This document shows positions 10,270 through 22,756 of a DNA stretch of 64,000 bases, in pieces; within the stretch, counting starts at the first letter, position 1; each line of letters opens with the position of its first letter. This stretch comes from Syncephalastrum monosporum B8922 (lineage: Eukaryota; Mucoromycota; Mucoromycetes; Mucorales; Syncephalastraceae): the NCBI GenBank assembly GCA_000697355.1, contig JNEN01001247.1, forward strand, positions 1 to 64,000, in the 5' to 3' direction. The position numbers were made by a program, and so were the translations under genes. The notes under the pieces are model-generated. The model did not search any database and had not been told where the DNA came from. It saw only the letters and a list, made by a program, of their open reading frames with translations.

Positions 10270-10551
10270 AGACGAATACAAAATCAATTAACAACCTTGT
10301 GTTCTGTATTTCAGGCTGCTATGGTAGCGTTATCTCCAGATGAGATAAGACTTGATTTTGGCAGTTAATACCCAAAGGATGGTCTCGAAGTCGAGAAGCT
10401 CGTTGATATGGTCGATAATGCATTGTAAACCTACCTGATGGTGTACCCAGGGTATTCTTCTGAGCCTCGATATCGTAGAAAGTTTTTATTTCTTTTTTTT
10501 ATTATTCTGTCTATATCCTTATAAGTTTTCATATTTACATTCATTCTCTAT

Positions 10552-12332
10552 CTACCACTTATGGATATAGTTATCCCATGGAGGGCCTCCATCGTTGGCT
10601 TCTGGTAAGGTGCTGATCATGTCTTCAGATACTCCATAGCACTCGCTCGTTTCCACATTTATATCAGCTTCCAGCAATAACTGGACACCGGCATCCGTTA
10701 TATGATGGCAAGACTTGAGTTTGAGAAGACGCAATGATAATGGTCGCATTTTGACCAGTATCTGTGCGGCCTCATCATCAAATACAGGCATAAAGGTTAA
10801 AGAAACCACCTCGATGTGAGGAACTTTCGTGCTGAGGAACATGATCAGAGCTTGTGCAGTTAGATTGGAGTCGCTGTATCCAACGGAGAAGGAGGTAAGC
10901 TTTTGGAGTATCGCGAGCCGGTTTAGCAAAAAATGATCGTCAAGGATGAAGGCGTATGGCAGCTGCAAGTGAGTCAAAGTCGGAAGTCGTACAATTCCAC
11001 GATCACTGTTGTCTTGTAAGTAGATCAGTCTGTCGTGGTCTTGGATATCGATATCGGGTGGTAAGGATAGCGTTAGTTGGGTAAGATTGGGGCAATGTAT
11101 AGACAAGTCTTGCAATATTTTTCTTTCATCGACGTTTGCGCGCCATACCAAGGTGGACAGGGCTGGACAGCGTTGCAGAAGCTGATAAACGCTCTCCAAC
11201 GCAGTATCTGAGATGACAGCCACCATCGAATGCAAGGTTTTGAGCAAGGGCAGCTGTACATTGAGACTGTTGAGACTATGCCATATGACGTCGAGGAAGT
11301 AATCGCAAAGACGTAAGTCATTCAACGTTGTATCGTTCGCCAGGATCAAATCTAATACGGTATCGGTAGGAATGTAGCTAGTATTTCTGACGTTGATGTT
11401 CAGTCTTTGAAGACCCGTCTGGTCTGCAGTGATATCCATTTGGTCGTGTGGCTGGAAAGTAACGTCTTCGGTATAGTCCAGAGTAACAAGAGAAGGGCAG
11501 GTACCAATCAGCGTCGTAAAAAATTGATTTGCAGTTTCGTCGTTGCTTCGGGTGTTGACCATTAGATACCGGAGGTCCGGGCAACGAGGCAGCAGCGTAG
11601 TGTAGGGCAAATAAGAAGCGCAGTTCCAGAAAAGTCGCCGCAGGGGAATATGGTGGGGGAGGTTGTTTAGGTTGACTGGGGAAGGGTCAGCACCGCAGCT
11701 ATGGATGACGGAAGTCAGATGTGTACAAGATGCAAAAACAAGGTCCCATAGGCCGGGCTCGACAGCGTGTATTTCGGAGGCACCAATGAGCTCGAATTTT
11801 GTGAGGTGCGAGGCCCAATGCTTGATAGCGACGGCGGGACGAGGCGTATTCCAGACGTTCCACCAGTCGTCACCTGTTGTAACTACGTATCAGTAAGGTA
11901 AACGCGGAGCCAGGTGATCTTACCGTGAATTGTGAGCGAAGAAACTTTATTACACTGGGCCTTGATGAGTTTGTCCAAGACCGTATCACAGCGACCTGAT
12001 TTGATTCGAATCGTCAGCGAGCGGACAGACTGCCCGTTCACCCTTGAAAGCCAATGCTTGCATATCTTCGAATAGGTCTTGGCATTCAGAGACAGGCTGA
12101 TATCTCTCCACATGATGTCCTTTTCTTGCAAAAGAAAGACTCGCCATGCTTTGCACACACCTGTGCAGGAGACACGCGTCGCAAAGTCCAAGTAGTCAAA
12201 GATGGCACTCGCTACATCATAGGGAAGTTTCTGAAGAATATCTTGTAATGAGCAATTCATGGTTAGAGATGCATTCCAATCACAGTCATGAGACATCCCA
12301 ACCTCTCGTTCCACTCTCGAGAGCGGAATCAT
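10552..12332 (-). CDS. F-box protein with leucine-rich-repeat-like C-terminus
   Basis: Two exons, 11924-12332 and 10552-11873, giving up to 576 residues. An F-box lies at about residues 30-80 (LQKLPYDVASAIFDYLDF, then VCKAW and WRDI). The rest is rich in spaced Leu with LxxLxL-like units (LRYLMV, LQRLNI, LTQLTL, LRLLKLKSC...ITDAGVQ), the last resembling the AMN1/LRR type. Such proteins are usually substrate receptors of SCF ubiquitin ligases, with the F-box binding Skp1. The target is unknown. The start could instead be the Met at 12296 or 12260, nearer the F-box. Intron borders are GTAAGA and CAACAG. Confidence 0.85.
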
Positions 12333-12863
12333 TTAGGTCCATATGAGAGTTGAGAGGCGCTGGGAGAGAAAAAGGGTCTGGAGGGTCACACGGTCCGCGT
12401 GAACTCTGATAAAGGGCACTACCGTATATGCTATAAGTTGTCACACGTACGACCACATACTTGCTCCAATGACAGAATGGCACTTGCACGCATTGTTTCT
12501 TACGCGAGCTATTGCAGAAGCTGCAACCTACGTACGCGTAGAACAATGCCATAGCAAGTAGAAATAACACATCATCCGGTCGCCTTTTATCGCAAGTCCA
12601 TAACACTTTATCCCGAGAGGATGGAACGAGAAGTATTCTTCTGCTGATATACGTATGACGATATATTCATATTCATATTCATATTCATATTCATATTCAT
12701 ATATGTTATATGTTATATGTATATGTTATATTTTGTAGATTGCCGTGTGAAGGGAAGGGGACAGAGAAAGAAAAGGTGCAGTGTAATGGCTGGAGGTGAA
12801 TTTCCATTTTGGTATTGATGCACTGAATTGAGTTCCTCCTCTTTCTTCAAACTTTCATCCGCC
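12333..12863. other. Intergenic, divergent promoter region
   Basis: Lies between the F-box gene (-) and RPL27 (+). It holds a hexanucleotide microsatellite and T/C-rich sequence before RPL27. No other gene seen. Confidence 0.7.
12665..12700 (+). repeat. (ATTCAT)6 microsatellite
   Basis: Six head-to-tail ATTCAT units followed by TATGTTATA-type imperfect repeats. Confidence 0.93.
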
Positions 12864-13707
12864 ATGGTCAAGTTCATCAAGGCTGGCAAAGTACGTATAT
12901 AGGGACATACTCTCTATCCTACAGCAGACGAATGGGTCAACGGATACATCCATAGACAATGGATGGATGGATCAACGGATGGATGAATGAATGAATGAGA
13001 GAATGGATGGAAGATGACGCCAGTCTAAAACGAAACGACATACCCCCAAAACGACACCACCTTCAACATCCCTCCCTCGTTGAATCCGCGATCCATTCCG
13101 ACGCTCCCACCGAGTACTGATATCTTAGTCAGTGTTGCTTACTTGACCTGTAATAGGTTGTTGTGATTACCAACGGTCGTTACGCTGGCAAGAAGGCTGT
13201 CGTTGTGCGCAGTACGTCTCTTTCAAACTGTGATTGCGTTGACATGACATTGACTCGTATGATAGACCATGACGACGGTGCCAAGGGCAGACCCTACGGC
13301 TACGCTGTCGTTGCTGGCGTTGAGCGTGCTCCCCTCAAGGTCACCCGCGCCATGAACAAGAAGAAGGTCGAGAAGCGTTCGCGCATCAAGCCCTTCATCA
13401 AGATCATCAACTACAACCACATGATGCCCACTCGGTAAAACCTATTCTAACGCATATGTTCGTCGTTTACTAATTTTATGGATAGCTACACCCTCGAGCT
13501 TGAGCAAATCAAGGGCACCATTGCTACCGAGACCTTTGCTGAACCCTCTCAGCGCAAGGAGGCCAAGAAGGTAGAAGATTGTATTGCGTACGTTTATTCT
13601 GTTCCCGAACTCATCGTTTCCATGACAATCAGGCCATCAAGAAGCACCTCCAGGAGAGATATCAGTCGGGCAAGAACAAGTGGTTCTTCAGCAAGCTTAG
13701 ATTCTAA
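12864..13707 (+). CDS. RPL27: 60S ribosomal protein L27 (eL27)
   Basis: Five exons: 12864-12890, 13157-13211, 13266-13434, 13486-13570 and 13633-13707, giving 136 residues, the normal family length. It begins [20 protein letters not shown] (KOW-type β-barrel), has [20 protein letters not shown] in the middle and ends [13 protein letters not shown], all hallmarks of eL27. It is a structural protein of the cytosolic large ribosomal subunit. Intron 1 (266 nt) is the longest and carries an imperfect ATGG/ATGA repeat; long 5'-proximal introns are common in fungal ribosomal protein genes. The gene is convergent with the membrane-protein gene at 13989. Confidence 0.97.
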
Positions 13708-13988
13708 GTGCGCAGTGTACCATATATAAAAAAACAAGCCTTGATTGCAGCATATCCCTACTTGCCATTTATTTATATTTTGGGTTGCGTTTGGTATACA
13801 GCCATGGTCTGAAATTATGAAGACCTTGTCTTGTCTCCCCCACCAGATTACGCACTCGACGCCAGGAAACAAACGTAATGTATACAAACAGGGGAAGAGT
13901 ATAAATTTATGTATAAAGAGGTCATCGGGAAATGTACAACAAAAGGTATGGAAAAATGAACGGATGAAAAGAGTGTGTTTAGATACAC

Positions 13989-14954
13989 TTAATACAGTGA
14001 GGCCTTGTTGTAAGGCTGAGGGAAGTCTTCCAGGTCGCGCAACTGCTGATGCTGGAACCCGCTCTTTAGACGGTTAGTGTATGCATGAATCACGCATGCA
14101 AAGTAAATCTGTAGCACATGTAGGTCAGTCGCTCCTGTTCTTCTTACTGTCCACAGCCTCTATACACGTACCGAGATGAAGTTACCAATGAAGACAGCGA
14201 AACCACCGCCGATTAAGAAAGCCTTCATTGTGCTCTCGCACGCATCTGCGGGGCTCGCCTTCAAACCGTAGGACGAATCGATTTGTTGAGACTGACTGAG
14301 GTACTCGGTGCATGCACTCTGGATATCGCTTCGCTTGACAAGGAAGAAGATCCAGATCGCGAGCGTCACGATTAAACAAATAATCGCCATGATCCAGTAG
14401 AAAATATTGAACACGTTCACCAAGCCGCGTTTTTGCTGTGTGCATGTGACCGGATCAGTACACCTAAGACGAAGCATGCTGCTTCTTTTTTTAGCGTCTT
14501 GACGCTTACCATGGTGGTGCCAATAAGACCGAAAAGACAGGCTATAATCTCAACGCAGACGATACCAATGCCGACATAATAAAAAGTACTGATCTTTGTT
14601 TCGTCGATATAACTTGAGGCGTATTGCGAAACGTCTGCGGAAGAGCAGTAACAATGTCAGCTGTATTCCTGTTACTCCTTTTGTCTAACGTACGAGTTTT
14701 ATCGATGATGAGGCCAATGAGTGAGACGACACTTGCAAGCTATGAACGGAAAACGATACACATGAGATCCAGGCGGTCCATCTAATTTCAATTCACACTT
14801 ACGCCTGATAGCAAGGCAATGATAAACACGCCGGCTCTGTTGAGATTTCGTGTGAGATGTAGGACGCGTCACATATTTCTCGATATTTTTTCTCCTTTGT
14901 AAGCAAGCATTCGTCTTACCGAAGTGGAATACAGCAACAACACTTATGGATCAT
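13989..14954 (-). CDS. Four-span membrane protein, Cys-rich N-terminus
   Basis: Six exons: 14920-14954, 14803-14836, 14694-14739, 14510-14634, 14172-14435 and 13989-14108, giving 207 residues. The N-terminus is MIHKCCCCIPLRAGVFII, followed by a hydrophobic span, a second span (YVGIGIVCVEIIACLFGLIG), a third (FYWIMAIICLIVTLAIWIFF), an extracytoplasmic-like loop with two Cys, and a fourth. The topology resembles tetraspanin- or LAPTM-like proteins, but the tetraspanin CCG motif is absent. The CCCC cluster may be palmitoylated (inference). The acceptor of intron 4 is taken at 14436, because the nearer AG at about 14465 would give a stop. The tail is hydrophilic and ends in ASLY. Function unknown. 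Confidence 0.8.
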
Positions 14955-15209
14955 GAGAATATTACGAAGATGAACAAGGGGAAAAGATGTGAAAGAAAAA
15001 GAGAAGAGACAGGCCATTGTTTTTTTTTTTCTGGGCCAACTTTAATACTCTTTGCGTCTTCCGGTTCCGGCTGCGCCTCTCCTTGTGCATGTGTCACATA
15101 CACAGCACACCACCCCGCTCTTGTTACCGAGCCCGATGTCGCTCTTTGTCACACCACCCTTCGCTTTCTTTCTGTCCTTACTCCGGATTGGCCGCCAAGC
15201 CGAAAGGTG

Positions 15210-15246
<37 letters not shown>

Positions 15247-15599
15247 AAGAAAGAAAAAGGCGCTCCATTCATGGAAATAGATATACATGAAATCGCAAGT
15301 CTAGAAACGTTACAGTTGCTTGGCACTCCTCGCCGCTGTTACTACTACTGCTACGGACCCGTTATTTCATATTGTCTTGCGCTCGAGCACACTTGGATGA
15401 AAAGAAATGTGCCAGGCTGCAAAAGAGTGTGCATCGCCACAAAATGACTGAGGGAACAAACGACAAAAGGGACTCCTCAGCCTCTTACCAAAGCCGGCGT
15501 GGCATTGTCGCCTGTTGATCAGCTTTTTCTTCCCTAGACAACTAGTATAGTATGAATATAGACACGTTTCATAAAAATTTATGATGTATATAAAATAAT
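14955..15599. other. Intergenic with long poly(A) tract
   Basis: Promoter of the four-span gene and 3' region of the HP1-like gene. A run of 35 A at 15210-15244 continues into AAAG repeats. No gene seen. Confidence 0.7.
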
Positions 15600-16977
15600 T
15601 CAATTCCGGAACATAAGACGGCTCTCATAAAAAGCGATCAGCTATATCGAAATAGTTGTATTCGTTAGAGTCATATGGCACAGAAATAGACGTATGTGGC
15701 GTACCTGGTTCGGACACTTTTCTCTCACGAGAGAGCATGGATGCATCGATATCAATCCGCTTCGCCTACAATGCTAAATTTAGCACATACAGCCACATAC
15801 AACACATTCACAAGGAAAGGGGCTCCTTTCCTTTTTTTTTTTTTTTTTTGGCACATACCACTTGACAACAGCATACAAGCTGTTCACATCCTTGAGCTCT
15901 GTCACCGAAGGCTCCTTCACAACATATTCGACGGATACTGCATCTTTCTCCCACGACATGCTCGCAGGCGGCCAGTTTGCATCAAAGATAACATCCTGTG
16001 TACCGATCTTAGCAAGTTTCTTGGTCTCAAATGTGTCTTCAAGGCGGCTGGACTTCTTATTGGTTGGATAAGTCATATAGGCTGGTGATTCCTTTGTCTT
16101 GTCCTGGTCAGTGGTTTTGAGCAGGTCTTGCTCTTCATCCTCGTCGCTGTCAATCACTTTACGCGCTCGCTTGGCACGCAGCTCGGGTTCAGACGGACTC
16201 ACCCGCTTTTCATGCGCGGCTCTAAACCTTGCTGTGGATAGTGTCGATTTGGTTTCGGTGGGTGAGGTTGTTTCGGACGTGGTCACGGCAGTTGACTTCT
16301 CGATCGCCTCTATCTCTGAATCAAAGTCGCTGTCCTCCATATCTTCTTCCGGTAAACCCAGAATGGGCGATGCGTGACCCTCGATGACGGCTTCGCTTTC
16401 ACTTGCAGCCTCGATCGCCTCCGCATACTCCTCCGTATCTTCTTTTTCGGTTGGTACTACCTCTTGCTCAGGGGACGTTCCATTTGCAGGTGATGCGAGT
16501 TCTCGTTGCTCGATACGCGTTTCTTCAGGGTGCGCCGTTGCCTTCGTGGTTTTTTCCGTTGCCCCAGGAGACTCTTGTTTGGCAGGTCTTCCTCGTTTTT
16601 TAGCCTTGGCACCGGCCTTGCTGGAGCCACGCGCTTTCTCTATAGCTTCTTGGTGGGCTTTCTTACCACCCAACTGCTCCCAGTAGCTTTGCAAAAGATC
16701 TCCCGCGTTTCTTGTCGAATGCAACGCGTCAGACCACAGCAAGCTTAATCGTTTCGCTGATTTCTTACATGTTGCTTTCCCTCTCCCACGTGTTGTCGTC
16801 TTCGCTATAGCCGACCCATTTGATCTCGTATTCAAGAACATCTCCCTATACGTAAAAAGTGCAAGGGCTTGATTAGAAAGCAACTATTGACTGCAAACGA
16901 CATACTCCTCTTCCACGTCTAGCACGATGATGGAGGATCGCTTCCACTTCGTAGACATCTTCGTCGCTTGCAGACAT
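15600..16977 (-). CDS. HP1-type chromodomain / chromoshadow protein
   Basis: Five exons: 16906-16977, 16769-16845, 15859-16710, 15705-15765 and 15600-15641, giving 367 residues. The chromodomain spans about residues 6-66: EDVYEVEAILHHR, then LEYEIKWVGYSEDDNTW (aromatic cage positions Tyr, Trp, Trp visible) and LLQSYWEQL. A ~210-residue acidic, Ser/Thr/Glu-rich linker with RKV and KKR basic patches follows. The C-terminus, assembled from the last three exons, is a chromoshadow domain (LYAVVKWRSG, VREKCPNQLIAFYESRL). HP1/Swi6 proteins bind H3K9-methylated nucleosomes and dimerise through the shadow domain to build heterochromatin. The linker is longer than in animal HP1. Intron 3 contains a 19-base T run. 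An upstream ATG at 17070 is in frame but not needed. Confidence 0.93.
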
Positions 16978-18345
16978 AATTGAACGTAAGAAAGTTGTAG
17001 CTACTTTGAGGGCAGGTTGAACTGTTTGTATGCTGTGATTTAAAACGCAGTTTGGATCACAGGCAGACATTTAATTCAGAATAACACGAATCCGCACCTC
17101 AGGCTCTTGAAATTTAGGTATGCTTTACATCACAAAAGGGCGCAAGTGACTCACGGACGGTGCTGCAAAAGCTTGAGTTGGCGCGAATTCCCTTTGCTAC
17201 GCGAGTACGTCTCGACTGCTGGATATCATCCGTAACCTTTATTCGAAGTCAACTTTTTCAGACCTTCGTATCTACGGGTGATAAAGCACGCCAGCGACGG
17301 ATACGACATAGTTCAGAGCGTTATGACTTCTTTCTTCATTGAGTCTGCCTCAAATAACGGTGCTTTGTATCATGTTGCGCTGAATGAAGGACGATCTCAG
17401 GCCAACTATACGGGCATATACAAGGCTTCACGTCAAATTTGTTGAAAATCGTAACATACCGTGGGTTATGTCGCTTTATACGTATTCTTCTCGACTGTTT
17501 ACTGCTCTACAAGAGCAGCCAACTATAGATCGTGCCCAAATGTAGCACTTGACACGGTTCTTCAACATTTCTTCTGATGTCCTTTAGCTGTATATTTCAA
17601 ATGACACTATGTGCAGGTTACCGTGATTGTCTTTCTAAGTAAAGTGCAGTACAAAAGAGCAAGTCATCCAAAAAAGAGTCGAAGAGAGTTTGGCCGAAAA
17701 GCAACAACGTGGCACGAGTTCGATAAGACGCTCGCAACGGGTGATTGAAGCAACATGGTGGTAGGGAGTCAGCGAACGGACGAAAAGAATAGATGTCGGC
17801 CACAGTTAGATCAGTTCACTGAGAAGCAGAAAGGTTGCAGAAAGGTTGGCCAAGGTCAACAGCTAAATAAGAATATATTATTGTAATTGATGCTCTTGAC
17901 AGAAACATGCGCATGAAATCCTTCATACAGACATATCAAAGTCAGAATAATTTGCCGAATTTGGAACCATTCCCTTGGTTTTGTAGGGTGTTTCCGGATA
18001 CCCAACCTCAAAATCCACCCCGGCTGTGATCTATATTCTGATCCATCAAGAGCACATGAGCATCATTTAAAACGGCGAATCAAGAGGTCTACAGTACTGC
18101 TACTTCTGTACAATAGAATTAGAAGGATCAACAAAGTTGGGGTAGATCACAGGCAATTTTGATAGCCCATTCGGAAGGCCGATTTGTTTTTGCATTTTAG
18201 TGCACACAGGGACGACTGCTGCTGCATCAATAAAAGTGGCAGTTCAGCGGTGAGTGCCAGCCAGATTCTGGGTCAGGCGGAGGTGGAAGTTCTTTTTTTC
18301 TCTTTTTTGGTTCATTTCACCTCTCATTTCTTTCCCTTGAACCTC
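16978..18345. other. Intergenic, nothing recognised
   Basis: Divergent upstream region of the HP1-like gene (-) and the PTPMT1-like gene (+). Only short, compositionally random ORFs. A TTTTTTTC-rich stretch precedes the downstream start. Confidence 0.6.
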
Positions 18346-19472
18346 ATGAGCGCCAACGATGAGGATGACGAGCGTCCGCCGTGCACCCAGCAAAACTCCT
18401 CACTCGGTATCAGCCAAGCTCTCAAATCAAACCCACGGCACACACAGGACGATAAATCCAATCTTCGGGACGACAGTTTTCGTGAGGCAGCAGAACACGA
18501 TAGCATTCTTGGTTGGTCCCGATTTTATGTGTCTCTCTACTACAACAAGGTACGCAATAATCAAACACGCCCTGAGGACACGCCTTGCCCCTTGCTCGTT
18601 CCGTATATCTTTTTCTTTCTCTTTTTCTTTCTGTCCCCCAATTTCTGCTATTCGAATGCATACGCTTATGCATACGTTTCTGCAGATGGCTGTCGGTATG
18701 TTTGGCTGCTTTACAGGCTGGCAGTGGTACAACCGGTAAGGAGATTTTTCAACTGGGAAAATTATCTGATTGCTAAGCAACCACATAAATAACATTTCAC
18801 GTGTGAGCAGAGTCGACGAAACAGTCCTTCTCGGCGCCTTACCAACGCCAACCCACATTAAAGAGGTGCATTCACGTGAGGGCGTAAACGTTGTTGTCAA
18901 CCTGTGTGCAGAGTTCCCAGGCTACAAAGACCTTTACAAGGAGCTGCATATACGCCAAATAAGGCTTCCTACCACTGACTTTACCATCCCTGATCTCGCT
19001 TCCATCGAGATAGGCGTCGACACTCTTATGGAAACTATCGAGTCTCAAAAAGGAACCGTCTATGTCCATTGTAAAGGTGAGTGTAAAGAAATCGTCCACG
19101 CAGGGAAAGGAAAATGGCTTGCTGTTTTTGGGAGGCATTGACGAGTTGTGTGTAATGTTCTGCAGCCGGACGTGGCCGGAGTGCCGCTTTCGCGTTGTGT
19201 TATCTCCTACGGAGGTACCGACTTAATCCGCCCGAGGCCCAGAACATCCTGTTGCATTGCAGACCTCAGGTATAGTATTCATCGATATCTTGTACGTCAT
19301 TGCACGAGCACGCATGTACTTACCGCCGTTTGTTTATTCTGCTTGTGGATATTAGGTTGACAAGGACCTATTCCAGGCGGATGAGATACGCATGTACTAT
19401 AAAGATCTAATCACCCTCGCCGAGTCTGGCAGGATCACCCGCATACCCTTCCCCAACACATTTCTTGTGTGA
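18346..19472 (+). CDS. PTPMT1-like dual-specificity phosphatase
   Basis: Five exons: 18346-18549, 18686-18735, 18811-19076, 19166-19269 and 19356-19472, giving 246 residues. The core begins WYNRVDETVLLGALPTP and has the P-loop HCKAGRGRSA, matching the Cys-x5-Arg catalytic signature, at about residues 171-180. Intron 3 cuts this loop after Lys173. The order (ALCYLLRRY, then IRMYY and a Phe/Pro-rich end) resembles PTPMT1 and the plant/fungal PTPMT1-like group. PTPMT1 dephosphorylates phosphatidylglycerophosphate in cardiolipin synthesis at the mitochondrial inner membrane. Here the ~70-residue N-terminal part is hydrophilic and not a clear presequence, so location and substrate are uncertain. 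Confidence 0.88.
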
Positions 19473-19783
19473 AGCTTCTTAACTTTAATCCTTCTTTGGG
19501 AGGACCGATGGTTCCTCTGTTTATATTTATTTTGTCCACAACGCACTCACTCACGAATTCACTCACTTTCAAGCCATGACACACTTAGTTGCACTCTAGC
19601 CTCCCTCTCACGCACGTCCGCACACTCACAATTAATTTTTCATACGTATGATATTTACAGCTGTTACAAGCCCGGCTTGAAACATGGCTTATGGCCTTTG
19701 TCCAAAATCGCGCGCGTGTTCCTGAACTAGAAGAAAAAAGATTGAACCTTTTTGGGAGGGAATTATGGGGCATATAGATTACT
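19473..19783. other. Convergent 3' region
   Basis: 311 bp between the stops of the PTPMT1-like gene and TMA46, rich in CTCAC repeats. No gene seen. Confidence 0.7.
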
Positions 19784-21034
19784 TTATTGATCCGTTCGTG
19801 CTTCTTGCAGTGACATATTGGCTACGCCGTCTGCCACTTTGCCGTCGTCGTCGTAGCTTTCGCGGCGCTCGTAAATGGACAGATCGATAGCATCTTCGTC
19901 GTCCTCGTCCTCCATGGCAAGCGAGGGGTTGAAGTCGAACAGATCTCTGCCAGACATGCCTTGCTGGCGACCGGCCTTCATGCGAGTCTCCTTCGCCTTG
20001 CGTGCAGCATTCTCGTCCGCAACCTTCTTGTCTTGGCGGTTCTGCTTCCATTTGTTGAAGGATTCCAGGGTCACTGGGGTCAGGTTCGAGCCCAGTTTGT
20101 GTCGCTTCATTGCTCGTCAGCATACACTCAATTGTCAATTGCCAACCAGCCATCAATTTACCTCAGTATCCAAAAATTCTTCCAAAGAGATCTCTTCCTT
20201 GTCGTCTTCCGTCTTTACGTTCTTGGATTTAAGGACAAATCCAGGCGGAAGAGCATGGCGATATTTACAGTTGACGCCTACATGTGAATGAACATGATGA
20301 ATACAATTGAACAGGATTATAAAGAAAATGACTTACCGCCATTCGGGCACTCCCAGAACCAACCGTACTTGTTCGATTCAATGGCTTCCAGAAAGTATTT
20401 GCAGACAATGTCGGTGGGAGGCTGCTTGCCTGCCTTGCTGTTGACAACTTCTTCTAATTTCTTTTGATCCCAGTTATCCATGGTATCTAGGCATTGACAA
20501 CTGTGTTAAAATACGGAATATAGGATGAAAAAAATGCAATTGTTCTTACCAGCTGCTCGAGCATCACTGTAGACATCCTTCTTTTCTGATTTCCGACCAG
20601 CATTGACATCGTGAGAGAATTTACACTTGGCACCTTTCTCACAATGACCAGCCTTGAAGTACTGGCAGAGAACTGACTTGGGGTTGACGCCAAACGGTAC
20701 TTTCTGGGGAGTCTGTACAGGTTTGAACAATTCCGCAAGCTCTTCCTTTCGCTTCAATTCTTCTGCCTTCTTCGAAGCAATGTCCTTCTTGACAGTCGAC
20801 TTGCCCTAATCAAACCCACATCCAGTTAGACACGTGAGAGGCAAATACATATGACATGTTTCTGACCTGCTCTGCATTGTGTTTGGCTTGGCTCTGGACT
20901 TGTTGGACATAACGCTGAACCTTGGCAGACTTGTTCTTGTTCTTCATGCCAAAGGTCTTGTCTTCGACGGACTTCGACGAGCCGCCTGCCTTCTTCTTGT
21001 CGCCACCTTTTTGTTGCTGCTTCTTTGGTGGCAT
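19784..21034 (-). CDS. TMA46: CCCH zinc-finger translation factor (Tma46/ZC3H15)
   Basis: Five exons: 20867-21034, 20550-20805, 20337-20486, 20162-20277 and 19784-20104, giving 336 residues. It starts [15 protein letters not shown]. The first CCCH finger ([19 protein letters not shown]) and the second (CKYF...WFWECPNGG...CKYRH, split by intron 3) are followed by [10 protein letters not shown] and [13 protein letters not shown], the conserved DFRP domain. In yeast Tma46 and human ZC3H15 (DFRP1) bind and stabilise the ribosome-associated GTPase Rbg1/DRG1. The Asp/Glu-rich tail is typical. The acceptor of intron 4 is an AAG. Convergent with the PTPMT1-like gene. Confidence 0.95.
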
Positions 21035-22756
21035 GGCGTCGACGTAGGTAACTGTGGAAAAAAAGGGAAGCTTGTTCAGTGACTGCGCTTCTTTCTTGAT
21101 CCAAATCAGCTCGACAATTTCAACCGAATTTTTGCGGCGTGGATGCCTGTAGAAAGGCGCCAGGCATCCAATCAGAAGGCGGAAATGTTGGATTTTTACC
21201 TGAGTTTTCCTTCCCAGTGAAAAGCTTTTTTCATGATGAAGCTTGTCTTCGAACCTGGAAGGCAAAGACAAGTTTTATTTTGCGCAAGTCCGTACATAAA
21301 CTGGAAAACACTCATACCACGACCAATTACAATGCAGAAATTCCAAGAAGAGAACAGGGAACGAAACAGTGATAATATTACGCACACAGACTGGCGACAG
21401 GTTACGTACGACGCGTACCTTGCCGTTTATCAGCAGCATTATGCTATGGTCAATATGGAACCCTCCAACTATATATAAAGCGGCACTCATTGTCTCATGG
21501 CTGAATGGCCAAAACACACACACACACATATATATATATGTATGGGTGCAGCATAAGTGTGTGGCTGTCCAACTAGGCACCAAATAGACCGGATGAATCA
21601 TTTGGAGCCTGCATTCTATGCAAGCTGCAGAAAAGCAAATCGCCACTGCTGCTCACTCGAAGACCTTTAACGACTAAATATTTAGAGGAGCTCGAGCTGG
21701 CATCTTCAGGACCGGATTACAATAGCTTCCAGCTAACAAACCTACCCTTTTCTAGTACTTTGATATACAATTATATGAGCTACCAGGTGTTGGCCTCGAG
21801 TAAGGTTGCAAAGCCGGCTTCACTCAAAACAGTCATAGGTGTTCATAAAATGCAGGATTCTGGAAGTTTTGCCACAGACAGCAAAAAGACGCTTGTGTTT
21901 ATGTAGACGAGTGCGTTACTAATCGAGTACTCCAAAGTGTCTACAGCGTGCATGTATTGTGGGGCCACGTGCCAGATAGTGACTCTTAGCACGGCATCCC
22001 GTTCTGAATGAGACACCATCCAAAACTGACAAGTACACCTGTAACCGCGACGGACTTGTATCACACACCATTGCCGGCAGTCTGCGTGCCACATTTCTCC
22101 GGCAACGTAACTGTTGCGAGTACATAAATAAAGAACGCCAGACTGCCTGAAACGTCCAAAATACCAGATTCACTCGTTGTTCACAATACCCATTCCGTCG
22201 CCGGTGAAGACAAGGCAAAACCGGAGGTGAGGAACATGACATTCAAAGTTCAGGGTCTATCGGTGTCTAGATGGCAAAATATTTTAACCGGCGGTTGGGT
22301 GCCGCGGATACGAATGACGTGTTTAACAAGAGTTTCTTGGCTCGCCTTATCAAATGACCGCGGTTCTGGTCGTATTGCATGTATCAGGTGTACATTGTGA
22401 GTGCGGGGAGCGGGGGGGGGGGGGCGACGACAAGCTTTACACAGAGAGTGAACGTGTACGTGATATAGTACATTTTATACGTCTGCATACGGTCTGCCTA
22501 CTTTTGGGGTTTCGGGGGAAAAAAGGCAAGAGGGGGAGCCCACTTCTCTTCCTCTTTCCCTTTTTCTTACCTTCCACTTCTTTTTTATCTTTCGCTATTT
22601 ACTTTGGCTAGGACGATCGTCATCGGCCTGTCCTTGTTTGCACTAATTATTGACTTGCCGCACAGACTACGAGGCTATAAAAAGGGCAGCGAGTCGATCG
22701 TTTTGTGTCATACGTAAATATCGCAGTCTGTGAATGTGTCACACCAGCAAGCTATC
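21035..22756. other. Intergenic, divergent upstream region
   Basis: Contains an (AC)n(AT)n microsatellite at about 21515-21540 and a G10 run at about 22412-22423. No coding region recognised on either strand. Confidence 0.6.
22676..22683 (+). promoter_or_regulatory. TATA box of the MBOAT gene
   Basis: TATAAAAA, about 75 bp upstream of the preferred ATG at 22757, in a GC-balanced context. Confidence 0.55.

Larger units (their letters stand above)
8921..10551. other. Intergenic with dispersed repeat copy B
   Basis: The first 800 bases are AT-rich with a 20-base A run at about 9384-9402 and no gene. A tandem duplication (about 9740-9904) and the second copy of the ~360-bp repeat (about 9910-10269) follow, then ~280 bases of unassigned sequence to the F-box gene's stop. 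Confidence 0.6.

Noticed and set aside
14465..14512. Short intron in the four-span gene ending at the nearer AG
   Set aside because: It creates an immediate stop; the acceptor at 14436 keeps the frame and the third membrane span.
15780..15858. Read-through extension of HP1 exon 3 into Lys-rich residues
   Set aside because: It runs through the poly(T) of an intron; splicing instead completes a chromoshadow domain.
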